A stretch of 64,000 bases of DNA from Tillandsia leiboldiana (lineage: Eukaryota; Streptophyta; Magnoliopsida; Poales; Bromeliaceae). How positions within the stretch are numbered: the stretch's first letter is position 1; each line of letters opens with the position of its first letter. The stretch is taken from the NCBI GenBank assembly GCA_029204045.2, contig JAQNDB010000194.1, positions 1 to 64,000 on the forward strand, given 5' to 3'. A program made the position numbers and the translations under genes. The notes below the pieces were generated by a model, which was not told the origin of the DNA, searched no databases, and saw only the letters and a program-made list of their open reading frames with translations. Below are positions 55,294-64,000 of this stretch, piece after piece.

Positions 55294-56086
55294 TCAGTCA
55301 TCAGATTCGGAGTCTTCAGAGCTCGTGCAGCCTATCTTTTTCAAAATTCGTTTAAGCATTCCCGAAATCGTAGAGCATTCTTGTTTCATCTGCTGTATGT
55401 CCTTGGACATCTTTCCGAGTTCTAGAGCCATTTTATCTTGTTCTTGGTTGAAGGAAGACTCCAAGTTCCCCTTTTGGTCAATTTTTCTGGAATTTGAAGA
55501 CCGTTGTGTGACGATTGACGGAGCAGTCTTTCCTTCATTCCGAGGAGATCTTCTTGGCAAAAAAATGTGTGTTGTAAGGAGGTTCATTGCTTGGCACATT
55601 CTTTTTCATGGCTTGCTGCTTAAGTATTGAGGAAGACTTCAGTAGCTTCTTTTTCTTTAGGTAAACCTTATTTTCTTCATCAATGCCTTGTTGTACTTCG
55701 TCAAGAAATGTGTCCCAATCTTCTTCGTCTTCTGATTCAGTGTCAATTTGAGAAATATTCCTTGGGTTCTCTTGACATGGTTCATTTATTTCAATACCTC
55801 GAGCTCGTCCAGGTCGTCGAGCAAGTCTTTTTCTTTTTAGGAAAATGGATGAAGAGGTCATTGGTGGTTTTCCTTTTTCCGCAGCAGTGAGCGGAGCCTT
55901 TTCCGTTGATGTTTCTGCATGGGCTTTCCCTTTCGATGCAAAAGAGGTTTTCTGTGGCGATTCTCCAGGATGTGTTTCATCATCTGATAACTCATCCCAG
56001 TTAACTTCATCCTTTTTAGCCCTCTTAGCAGTGTCTCTCGTATGTACCATAGCAGCAAGTAGGAAAACAATCCAAGTGATCACCAT
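55294..56086 (-). pseudogene. Sirevirus envelope-like ORF, one frameshift
   Basis: The first frame (56086-55535) opens MVITWIVFLLAA, then MVHTRDTAKRAKKDE, with acidic and serine-rich stretches (DTESEDEEDWDTF) and lysine-rich segments (YLKKKKLL). The second frame (to 55294) continues with RSPRNEGKTAPSIV, a helix-prone MSKDIQQMKQECSTISGMLKRIL and an acidic end SSEDSESDD. Reading moves between frames at a run of seven T (55559-55565 on this strand). Position after pol and general character fit the envelope-like ORF of Sireviruses, whose function is unproven. No clear transmembrane anchor is visible. The start is uncertain: codon 13 (MVHTR) is an equally good initiator. Confidence 0.72.
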
Positions 56087-56114
56087 TGCTAATGGTTTCT
56101 TGAGAAAAGAAATC

Positions 56115-56498
56115 CTGTGTGGAACAACTCAAGAACACGAAAAAATTGTTAATTTGCAAAGATTTGAAAAATTGTACCCAAACAATCATAATCATGTAGA
56201 GAGACTAAGAATCAAATTAGTTTTGCAAAAGGACTTTTAAAAATAGATCAATTGCAAGATTTTCGAAAATCCTTATTATATGCCCTAAAACCGAAATTTT
56301 AGAAATCGAAGCCTAAAAATCCGTTAATCAGGAGAATACCTAGCATATAATCAAAACTAATCTACCCAGAGTTCTTATTTCAAAAGAAATTTGATCAAAA
56401 ACCATCCACAAACAAAGTTGATCCAAGAAATTCATCACGTTTGAGGAGGAAAAGAGAAAAACGGTGAAAAACCGAGATTTTGATCAATAAAACTTACT
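56115..56498 (-). other. Possible intron in the envelope-like transcript
   Basis: A donor-like CCAA|GTAAGT (exon end 56498) and an acceptor-like TTCCACACAG|GA (intron end 56115) bracket 383 nt and place the acceptor about 28 nt before the first ATG of the envelope-like ORF. Motif match only; no expression evidence. Confidence 0.35.
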
Positions 56499-56609
56499 TG
56501 GAGTTGAAGAACTTGAGTTTGAAAGCTTCCAGGAAGGATGAAATCTAGAGAGAGAGACTCTGGAAACTTTGGAACAAAAGATTGGAGTAAAAGAAATCAA
56601 AACCCTTTT

Positions 56610-56790
56610 GTTCTTTATAAAACCCTAGCCGCGATCCGGATCAGTTCATGATTGCGATCCGGATCGGCTGCCCGCAGTGAGAAACTGCGTTCGGGATCCG
56701 GATCGGCAGGTCCAATCCGGATCGTCAGCCCGCAGAAGAATACCTGCGTTCGGGATCCGGATCATCTTGCCCGATCCGGATCGGCTCCAA
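56610..56790 (-). promoter_or_regulatory. Candidate internal promoter: GATCCGGATC cluster plus TATA
   Basis: Six GATCCGGATC or near-matches lie at about 56631-56782, two of them in the form GTTCGGGATCCGGATC as in the LTR. They are followed, in element orientation, by GGCTAGGGTTTTATAAAG (TATA at 56613-56622). The order copies the LTR promoter (cluster, CCTAGGGTTT-like, TATA). It lies about 0.5 kb upstream of the envelope-like ORF, so it may drive it separately. Confidence 0.55.
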
Positions 56791-57721
56791 CTTTTTCTTT
56801 AGAAAATTTCAGAGAAATTCAAGAAAAACCAGAAAAAGATTGTAAGCACAAATGTGTATCAACTTTAAACAAAAATCATCGTTTCATACAACAAGAATTA
56901 GATTATGCCAAATCTATCAATAATATCCAAAAATGAAACGAGAATTTACAAGAATTAAATCCCTTAAAGTTGAACACCTTCAATTACATCTAACTTGATC
57001 TTATGAGTAATGCCTTTATCAAATCATCAATTCAGTAAAGAAAATGAAATACAAAGATCAATAGATGTTTGAAATCCCAAATATAGTAGATAATGTATCT
57101 AGACAATCTGTTGAAGAGAGTGGCTCTTTGAGCATCTTTCTTTAAAAACCCACCTTATACCAACCTTGAAATTTGACGGAGTCAAGTATTTCAACATGCA
57201 TTTTACTTAATCAAAATTTGAACAACCATGCTTGGTATACATGTGGTAGCTGCACACAATACTCGGACGACCGAGGTGGTAGCTCTTTCCTCCATGTGGT
57301 GGTAGTTTTCACACTCCTCATTGGGATGTAACTCTTTCTACATCTTTTGAGCATTTTACATTTCTTTGACTCCCCCTCAATTGGCTATCAATTATTTAAG
57401 ATATAAAGTATTCAACCAAAAATTGATCTCGATTTCATACTCGACTAAACAGTCAAATAAGATAATGACTATACCAAGAGATCATTGAGAGAGAGAAATT
57501 GACTTTGATCACTCAGAAGATGATTTAATTAACATAAATGATCATTGCAACGATGAAATATTATGATGGCAAAAGCATAATGAATTTCTAAATGTGCGAA
57601 AAATTGCAATTAAAGTCAATTATGATCTATGCTCAATTAATGTCCTATGTACAAACATAGATAATGAACAAAACAAAAACAAATACAAAACCTATCCTAA
57701 GCAAAGGTTTCAAAAAGAAGT
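56791..57721 (-). other. Non-coding spacer between pol and the internal promoter
   Basis: AT-rich, no ORF of note. It contains a PPT-like tract at 57370-57384 and a short repeat TGTGGTAGCTGC / GAGGTGGTAGCTC near 57240-57310. Confidence 0.6.
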
Positions 57722-60277
57722 TTATTTCAAGGAAAGCATTCCAATTGCTTTTCGTAAATGAATAAAACGTTTTTGATCCAAAGGTTTTGTTAAAAAGTCA
57801 GCCAATTGATCCTCAGTTGAAATATATGAAAGTTGAAGAGTATTTGATTCAACTAGCTCTCTAAGAAAATGATATCTAAGTTCAATATGTTTTGTTCTAG
57901 AGTGCAACACAGGGTTTTTAGAAATGTTAATTGCACTTGTGTTGTCACAAAGAATTGTTACCGAAGATGCTGAAATGGGGAAGTCGCTCAATACGCTTTT
58001 CATCCAAATGAGTTGAGTTGAGCAACTTCCAGCTGAAATGTATTCCGCTTCGGCAGTCGAGAGTGCTATGCAATTCTGCTTTTTACTGTGCCATGCAACA
58101 AGGCAATGGCCAAGATAGAAGCATGCAGCACTAGTGCTTTTCCGATCATCCACTGATCCTGCCCAATCGGCATCTGAGTATCCAACAATACCCAGACTTG
58201 TTCCCATAGGATACCAAATTCCGAAATTAATTGATCCTTTGATGTACCGGATGATCCGTTTCACCGCTTTCAGGTGAACCTCCTTTGGTGCTGATTGATA
58301 TCTCGCGCAAATCCCAACACTAAAGGATATATCTGGGCGACTAGCCGTGAGGTAAAGTAGACTTCCAATCATACTTCTATACAGTTTCTCGTCTACATTC
58401 TCACTATGTGATTCACTTCCAAGTCCCTTGTGGCTAGTTCCCATTGGAGTTGGAAAATCTTTACAATTTTCTACATCAAACTTTTTAACCAACTCCATTG
58501 CATACTTGGATTGACTCAAGTGAATACCTTCATCATTTTGTTTAATTTGCAATCCAAGGAAATAAGTCAATACACCCATCATGGACATCTCAAATTCGCT
58601 TTCCATGGTCTCCGCGAATTTAGAAGCATCATTATCTCTTGTTGCGCCAAATACAATGTCATCGACATAGATTTGTGCTACAATGAAATTGCTTTGATAA
58701 TGCTTCACAAAGAGAGTCCTATCAGCTCCCCCTCGAGTATAGCCCTTCTCCAAAAGGTGCTTTGTTAACCTTTCGTACCATGCTCGCGGTGCTTGTTTCA
58801 GACCGTAAAGAGCCTTTTTCAAACGAAAAACATGGTTAGGTTGTTTATGATCTACAAAACCTTTCGGTTGAGCCACATAAACTTCCTCATTTAAAAAACC
58901 ATTTAGAAATGCGCTCTTAACGTCCATTTGAAATAATTTGATTTTAAAATGACAAGCAATAGCAAATAGTATACGAATGGACTCGAGTCTAGCTACAGGG
59001 GCGAATGTTTCGTCAAAGTCTATACCTTCTACTTGAGAATAACCTTGAGCAACTAATCGTGCCTTGTTCCTGATGATAGTACCATCCTCATTTTTCTTGT
59101 TCTTGAAGATCCATTTGGTACCTATCACATTATGTTGCTTTGGAGGCTTCGTTAATTCCCAGACTTTGTTTCGCTCAAATTGATGGAGCTCTTCCTGCAT
59201 TGCTTTAATCCAGTAGTCATCCTGAAGAGCTTCATCTATGTTCTTTGGTTCGATTAAAGATACGTAGCAAGCGAATCCACAAACCAACTGCTTCCGAGTT
59301 CTAACTCCTTCTTGTGGATCTCCAATGATGTTCGATTCCGGATGATCCTTGGAGATTCGTAACGTTTGTTGAAACGGAGTACTCGGAGATACATGAGATG
59401 ATTCCTGCACATCAGATAAACTAGAAGAGCCATTAGATGCATCATTAATATTGGAAGTATTATCATGAGAAGATGCACTAGCAGGAGAATCATCATCTAG
59501 AGAGATATCGAGGGTAGATTTTCCAGATCCAAAGTGAAAAGCTTCATCTACTTTAACATTTATAGATTCTACGATCGTCTTAGATTCAATGTTAAATACT
59601 CGATATGCTCTGCTATTCGTAGAATAACCCAAAAAGATCCGTTCATCACTTCGAGAGTCGAACTTTCCAAGATTTTCACGGTCACGTAAAATGTAACATC
59701 GACTCCCGAAGATACGAAAGTATTTGATATCCGGTTTTCTACTAAACCACAGCTCATATGGTGTATTTAAAGTTCCTGGGCGCAAGTAAACTCTATTAAT
59801 GACATAGACAGCGGTGTTCACGGCTTCAGCCCAAAAATGTAGCGGTAAATTCCGGCTATGAAGCATCACACGCGCCATCTCTTGTACAACCCTGTTTTTG
59901 CGCTCAACAACACCATTCTGCTGAGGTGTATACGGTGCCGAGAATTCATGTTTAATGCCATTTGAAGTGCAAAAATCAATGAATTTTGAATTTATGAATT
60001 CTCCGCCTCTATCACTTCTAACACGAATGATCTTTTCATTCTTTTCAATCATAATACGATGGCAAATCTCATGAAAAGAGTCAAACGTATCAGCTTTCTC
60101 TTTCAAAAATGCTACCCAAGAAAACCTAGAGAAATCATCAACCAATAAGAAAATGTACCATTTACCTCCCAAGGATGGTTGACGGGTCGGCCAAAAGAAA
60201 AAGAAGAAAAGAAAATAGTCTACATAAACTACACAAGATTTAATCGTAGAACGATTAAAGACAAGGAGGGGTTTCAC
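57722..60277 (-). CDS. pol: Copia pol: integrase core, reverse transcriptase, RNase H (N-terminally deleted)
   Basis: An 851-codon open frame without internal stop. Residues 1-30 are not retroelement-like and span a deletion joint. From residue ~31: integrase core with D47 (VDDFSRFSWV), D89 (RSDRGGEF) and E125 (NGVVERKNR), a D-x35-E spacing; integrase C-terminal domain to ~240; RT from ~380 (WIFKNKKNEDGT), active site YVDDIVFGAT at ~536, and YFLGLQI; RNase H with DWAGSVDDRKST (~705) and STAEAEYISA (~745); end motif DQLADFLTKPLD. Normal Sirevirus Pol begins with protease (DSG motif) and the zinc-binding HHCC part of integrase; both are absent, lost between the end of gag and WPTRQPSLGGK. The protein could supply RT and RNase H but not process itself. 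The native start is lost; the ATG at 60277 is only the first in frame. Confidence 0.9.
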   Translation of the reverse strand: MKPLLVFNRSTIKSCVVYVDYFLFFFFFWPTRQPSLGGKWYIFLLVDDFSRFSWVAFLKEKADTFDSFHEICHRIMIEKNEKIIRVRSDRGGEFINSKFIDFCTSNGIKHEFSAPYTPQQNGVVERKNRVVQEMARVMLHSRNLPLHFWAEAVNTAVYVINRVYLRPGTLNTPYELWFSRKPDIKYFRIFGSRCYILRDRENLGKFDSRSDERIFLGYSTNSRAYRVFNIESKTIVESINVKVDEAFHFGSGKSTLDISLDDDSPASASSHDNTSNINDASNGSSSLSDVQESSHVSPSTPFQQTLRISKDHPESNIIGDPQEGVRTRKQLVCGFACYVSLIEPKNIDEALQDDYWIKAMQEELHQFERNKVWELTKPPKQHNVIGTKWIFKNKKNEDGTIIRNKARLVAQGYSQVEGIDFDETFAPVARLESIRILFAIACHFKIKLFQMDVKSAFLNGFLNEEVYVAQPKGFVDHKQPNHVFRLKKALYGLKQAPRAWYERLTKHLLEKGYTRGGADRTLFVKHYQSNFIVAQIYVDDIVFGATRDNDASKFAETMESEFEMSMMGVLTYFLGLQIKQNDEGIHLSQSKYAMELVKKFDVENCKDFPTPMGTSHKGLGSESHSENVDEKLYRSMIGSLLYLTASRPDISFSVGICARYQSAPKEVHLKAVKRIIRYIKGSINFGIWYPMGTSLGIVGYSDADWAGSVDDRKSTSAACFYLGHCLVAWHSKKQNCIALSTAEAEYISAGSCSTQLIWMKSVLSDFPISASSVTILCDNTSAINISKNPVLHSRTKHIELRYHFLRELVESNTLQLSYISTEDQLADFLTKPLDQKRFIHLRKAIGMLSLK

Positions 60278-62276
60278 CTTTGCATACCCAAACCTTTTGA
60301 GTTTTGGAGTATGTTGGCAATGGTTGAGAAGTTTTCCTTGATGAAGACGTCTTGCATGATTGGTCTTTTTCTTTTGTCATCGTCTTATTTGAAGTACTAC
60401 AAATGTCCTTTTCTTTAGGAAAATCCTTCTTTGAATTCCGGGGAGTGAACTTATTGGTAGTTGTTGCAAGAGGTGCTTGAGATGAGCGTTCGACTCCCGT
60501 CTTGCAATATCTTCTTATGTGCCCTGAAACACCACAACGAAAACATACCTTAGATCTTGACGATCTCAAAGAGGATGAAGTAGGTTTGTTGTCGTTGTTT
60601 GTCTTGAATTCCGGTGTCGGAGGAGGAGATACCGACTGAGGCACAAAAACTGTCCCACTCGAACTTGGACTGTTTCCAGTTTGAGTGTATCCGAGGCCGA
60701 ACCGATTTGATTGACCAAGACCAAGAAGTCTATCCAACTTACTCCTTCCTGAAGAGAAACGCTGTAAGTCATTCTTGAGTTGGAAAATGGTCTTTGTCAT
60801 TTCCAGGTTATCCTGTCGAGCCTCGTTGTAGAGCTTTGAGAAGTGATTCGCGTTATCCACCAGATTTGTATGTTCCTTCTCAAGTTGCTCATTGGACTCT
60901 TGAAGGGAAACATTTGCTTTTATCAGGTTTTCCCTTTCCACTTCAAGAGCGTTTGAGAGAGAAGTCGCTCTTTTTGTTTCTTCTTCGAGATCATGCACTC
61001 TCCCTCTCAAACTCTTGTTTTGCTTAGCCACTTTCTTTGAATCCCTCAAAAGTCTGTGGTAGGCTAGAGCAAAATCTTCACCTTCCGAATCATCCGATTC
61101 ATTGTCCGTTGCATTCTTTTCAACAGTGGAGTTGGACAACGACTCGGATGTACTTGCCATAAAGCACATGAAGGGTGAAGATACGAACGCGTGGAATGCG
61201 GTGGAGCTCTTTTCTTCATCACTCGAAGACGACTCATTTGACGTTGAGTTGTCATCCCAAGTGACGACTTGCATCGCCTTCTTCTTTGCCGGATACTTGT
61301 TGGGACACTCCGTTGCAATGTGGCCGTAGCCTCGACATTTGAAGCATTGTAGTTGTCCTTCTGAACTTTTCTTATCCTTTGAGAAGTTCTCTTGCTTTCT
61401 TGACTTGTAGCTTGAAGTACCCTTGCCTTTGTTCGACTTTCCGAAGGATGGAGATTTGCTTGAATTGCCCCTTCGAAAGTTGCGGCGAAACTTCCTTGTC
61501 AAGAGAGCGAGCTGCTTCTCAAATTCCTCCATAGAAAGGTTCTCGTCATCGTCTGAGGAGGATGTATCCGCGTCTTCTTCCTTAGTTGTTTTCAACGCAT
61601 AACCTGAAGACTTAGAAGTGGATGCCTTTCCAGAAGAATTGTTAGTAGTAAATGTCATTTCATAAGTTTGTAATGAACCAACTAATTCTTCTACACGTAT
61701 TTCGTCCGGGTGTTTAATAGTTTCAATGGCTGTAACCTTTGGGCGAAATCGTTCAGGAAGAGTTCTTAAGATCTTTCTTACAATCTTAAATTCTGGAATC
61801 TTCTCTCCCAGGTTAGCACATGAGTTTACGATATCTTGCAATCGTGTATAGTAGTCCGTGAAAGATTCATTTTCTGCCATCAAGATAGAGTCAAACTTGC
61901 TCGTAAGCATTTGCAGTTTCTGAATCTTCACGAGGTTAGTTCCCTCATGTGTAACCTGAAGAACATCCCAGATTTCTTTCGCAGTCTCACATGCCGAGAC
62001 GCGAGAGAATTCAGTTTGAGATAAGGCATTAAAAATAGCATTAATTCCCTTGCCATTGTAAGAACATGAATCTAACTCTTCCTTGGTCCATTTCGACCTA
62101 GGTTTTAAGGTGTGAACATCACCAATAAATTCAGTTGGATTAGACCATCCTAATTCAATTGATTGCCACACCCGTTCGTCGATGGAAATTAAAAAGGCTT
62201 TCATCCGCACTTTCCAGTACGCATAATTTGTTCCATCGAAGAACGGGGGTCGGTTGATGTTTCCACCTTCAACCAT
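60255..62276 (-). CDS. gag: Copia gag, Sirevirus type
   Basis: 673 codons, intact. It opens MVEGGNINRPPFFDGTNYAY, the usual copia Gag start; the ATG lies 33 nt inside the 5' LTR boundary, just after the PBS. Residues ~20-230 form the UBN2-type Gag core (WDVLQVTHEGT, LPERFRPKVTAIE). Zinc knuckles CFKCRGYGHIATEC (~310) and CFRCGVSGHIRRYC (~577) are both canonical CX2CX4HX4C. A long coiled coil occupies ~410-505 (LRGRVHDLEEETKRATSL). Long coiled-coil Gag with two knuckles is typical of Sireviruses. The C-terminus (KVWVCKGETPPCL) overlaps the pol ORF by 23 nt in another frame at the deletion joint, so the last ~7 residues may not be native. Confidence 0.92.
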   Translation of the reverse strand: MVEGGNINRPPFFDGTNYAYWKVRMKAFLISIDERVWQSIELGWSNPTEFIGDVHTLKPRSKWTKEELDSCSYNGKGINAIFNALSQTEFSRVSACETAKEIWDVLQVTHEGTNLVKIQKLQMLTSKFDSILMAENESFTDYYTRLQDIVNSCANLGEKIPEFKIVRKILRTLPERFRPKVTAIETIKHPDEIRVEELVGSLQTYEMTFTTNNSSGKASTSKSSGYALKTTKEEDADTSSSDDDENLSMEEFEKQLALLTRKFRRNFRRGNSSKSPSFGKSNKGKGTSSYKSRKQENFSKDKKSSEGQLQCFKCRGYGHIATECPNKYPAKKKAMQVVTWDDNSTSNESSSSDEEKSSTAFHAFVSSPFMCFMASTSESLSNSTVEKNATDNESDDSEGEDFALAYHRLLRDSKKVAKQNKSLRGRVHDLEEETKRATSLSNALEVERENLIKANVSLQESNEQLEKEHTNLVDNANHFSKLYNEARQDNLEMTKTIFQLKNDLQRFSSGRSKLDRLLGLGQSNRFGLGYTQTGNSPSSSGTVFVPQSVSPPPTPEFKTNNDNKPTSSSLRSSRSKVCFRCGVSGHIRRYCKTGVERSSQAPLATTTNKFTPRNSKKDFPKEKDICSTSNKTMTKEKDQSCKTSSSRKTSQPLPTYSKTQKVWVCKGETPPCL

Positions 62277-62295
62277 TGTTTACAACCCTATTCCC

Positions 62296-62307
62296 GCTCT
62301 GATACCA
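62296..62307 (-). promoter_or_regulatory. Copia primer-binding site (initiator tRNA-Met)
   Basis: TGGTATCAGAGC on the minus strand, 2 nt from the 5' LTR end at 62310. Confidence 0.92.
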
Positions 62308-62309
62308 CT

Positions 62310-63649
62310 TGTTGGGTTATATGTAATAAGGATCTAAATAGGGGAAAAAACACCTAGAGGGGGGTGAATAGGTGTAAACGTATAAACACTCAAAAATCGT
62401 TGCGATAAAAACCCAATTGCGGAAATAAAAATTATACGCAAGATTTTTACGTGGAAAACTCCATCACCGGAGTAAAAAACCACGGGACCGATAACACGGC
62501 AGAAATCCACTAGAATTAAAACACGTACAAGGTGACTTACCGTACACACTTACGACTCAACCTTTTCCATACGCTCCTAGAGGATCTTCTCCGCTCGCTC
62601 CACGACGCTTCTCGAATCCACGATCTGCGCCCAACGCCGAATCCACGGCGTCCAACGTCGAATCCACGACGTCCGACCGAATCCACGGTCTTCACCCAAT
62701 AGCACCCTTCGAATCCACGAACGTGCCTCGCTCCGAATCCACGAGAGCGGTTGAACCTTGAATCCACAAGGACACGCGAATCCACGCGCCGATTTTTGGG
62801 GTAAATCGTTGTTTTTGGTGGTGATGATCCGCCGAATACTTAGGTCAAAGATAGATCGGAAATACCATCTAAGTATTCATTAGTTTGATTCAACTCAAGA
62901 TGTGAGTATGAAAACCTAGAATCAAACTAATCAATATAGATGAAGAAACATAGAGTATTCTCTAATGATTTCCTTTCTTCTCTATAGGTGGATCTAGAGC
63001 CGTATAAGATGATATATGAAAATGACGGCTATTTGGATTCACACTAGAAAAAGAGTCATAGGGTCTATTTATAGGTTAGAAACCCTAGGAAGGAGATAAG
63101 AATCAAAATCCTAACATTTCTGGAAATTTTACGGACGGCGATCCGGATCGGATTAGCTGTGATCCGGATCGTCGTAACGAGTCAGGCAATTCCAGAAAAA
63201 CGAAGGTTCGGGATCCGGATCGAAGTGCTTGATCCGGATCGTTCATACAGTTCACCAAACATCAACGTTCGGGATCCGGATTGCGAAGCCTGATCCGGAT
63301 CGTTCAAGGAAGATGGTAAACTCAGTGTTCGGGATCCGGATCAAGAGAGGCTACGATCCGGATTGAACTGGTGTATGAACGAACCACCTTCGGGATCCGG
63401 ATCGAACAACCTGATCCGGATCCTGAACATGTCCCAAGTCCAGTTTTTGATTTTTATGCAATGAAAGATTCTTCCAAGTGTTTCTACACTACAAGAAGTA
63501 TTCGGATCACACAAAATCTTTAGTAAAACATACCTGATCCTTTTGAATTCTTCTTTCTTGAGATTGAGTTAAATGATCCAACTTTCTTCACCTTCAATCT
63601 TCAAGACTTGAGACTTTCACGAAACTACGCCAACTCAAATTCCGTAACA
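62310..63649 (-). repeat. Copia element 5' LTR (right copy)
   Basis: 1,340 bp, equal in length to the left copy. It carries the GATCCGGATC cluster (63125-63425; one more perfect site than the left copy, where GATCCAGATC occurs) and TATA at 63064-63075. Confidence 0.94.
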
Positions 63650-63654
63650 GCGAC

Positions 63655-64000
63655 TCCAACTGAGTAGAACGGCGCGGCATAGAGTATCAAACATTGGCAT
63701 ATGCAGGCTAGTCAAAATCCACGCTCACTCTCAGAACGGTAGGACTCAAGATCCCCAAATATCTCGCACTACCGTCGGAGCACTCTCGACGACTCAGCTG
63801 ATCGGCTAACTCGAAACACGAGACACTAGCCTCTCTAACAGCTCGCAGCACAAAGCTCACTGGCTGGAGATACTCCACAGCCAGGAACGACCCACAACTC
63901 AGGGTAACAAAACAGGTCGGACAACACTCAACGACCTGGGACCACCGTCAACCCCAACGGTTCCCAACAATACGGACCGGAAGATACTCGACGGCCCGGG
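63655..64000 (-). repeat. E4 5' LTR, second part, continuing past the window
   Basis: Continues the LTR broken at 53196 after the duplicated GCGAC. It contains motifs common to the E1-family LTRs (GGGACCACCGTCAACCCC, TCGACGACTCAG). No gene. Confidence 0.8.

Larger units (their letters stand above)
53197..63649 (-). mobile_element. Sirevirus-like Ty1/copia element, non-autonomous
   Basis: 10,453 bp with TSD GCGAC at 53192-53196 and 63650-63654. Two 1,340-bp LTRs (53197-54536, 62310-63649) run TGTTACGG to CCCAACA in element orientation. Order on the minus strand: 5' LTR, PBS, gag, pol (integrase core, RT, RNase H), non-coding spacer, envelope-like ORF, PPT, 3' LTR. INT before RT identifies Ty1/copia. 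The long coiled-coil Gag with two zinc knuckles and an extra ORF after pol point to the Sirevirus (SIRE/Maximus) lineage. I noted about 11 substitutions and no indels between the LTRs (~0.8%). Protease and the integrase N-terminus are deleted, so it cannot be self-sufficient. Confidence 0.94.
28856..64000 (-). mobile_element. E4: outer host element, interrupted by E3 and the copia element, running off the window
   Basis: Pieces on the minus strand: interior 28856-29722 and 50640-52209, PBS 52189-52201, 5' LTR 52210-53196 and 63655-64000 onward. The 3' end is lost at the junction with E5 (~28855). E3 (TSD CTCAA) sits in its gag region, and the copia element (TSD GCGAC) in its 5' LTR. It is the oldest layer of this half of the window. 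Confidence 0.78.

Overview
This window is nuclear DNA of a flowering plant and consists almost entirely of LTR retrotransposons nested in one another. I find no host gene, no rRNA or tRNA gene and no prokaryotic feature. The plant assignment rests on a Sirevirus-type Ty1/copia element, chromodomain-type Ty3/gypsy pol remnants, initiator-tRNA-Met primer sites and the nested layout. The species cannot be named from the sequence.

Layout. (1) 1-1781: end of a (+) LTR running in from the left. (2) 1782-2372 and 13605-14400: GC-rich LTR-like DNA split by element E1. (3) E1, 2373-13604, (-): two ~4.5-kb LTRs around a 2.2-kb interior with broken gag/pol, TSD CGGTA. (4) gypsy A, ~14400-20163, (-): decayed but nearly complete pol. 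(5) gypsy B, 20164-~25945, (-): LTR plus decayed pol. (6) E5, 26151-~28855, (+): truncated LTR. (7) E4, (-), the outermost host: interior pieces at 28856-29722 and 50640-52209, 5' LTR at 52210-53196 and 63655-64000, running out of the window. (8) E3, 29723-50634, (-), inside E4, TSD CTCAA. (9) E2, 31313-42575, (+), inside the left LTR of E3, TSD GTTCA. (10) A Sirevirus-like copia element, 53197-63649, (-), inside the E4 LTR, TSD GCGAC, with an intact gag ORF, a pol ORF lacking protease and the integrase N-terminus, and a frameshifted envelope-like ORF.

How it fits together. E1, E2 and E3 have broken coding regions but nearly identical LTR pairs, perfect 5-bp TSDs, a PBS and a PPT. They therefore appear to have moved recently using enzymes made elsewhere. 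Their LTRs share a terminal module (two hairpins with the same CAGTTT loop) and a GTTTCG-AGGA-CGAAAC hairpin beside the PPT, which are candidate cis signals for a common helper. Many long open frames here, up to about 700 codons in several frames, come from GC-rich tandem arrays inside LTRs and are not genes.
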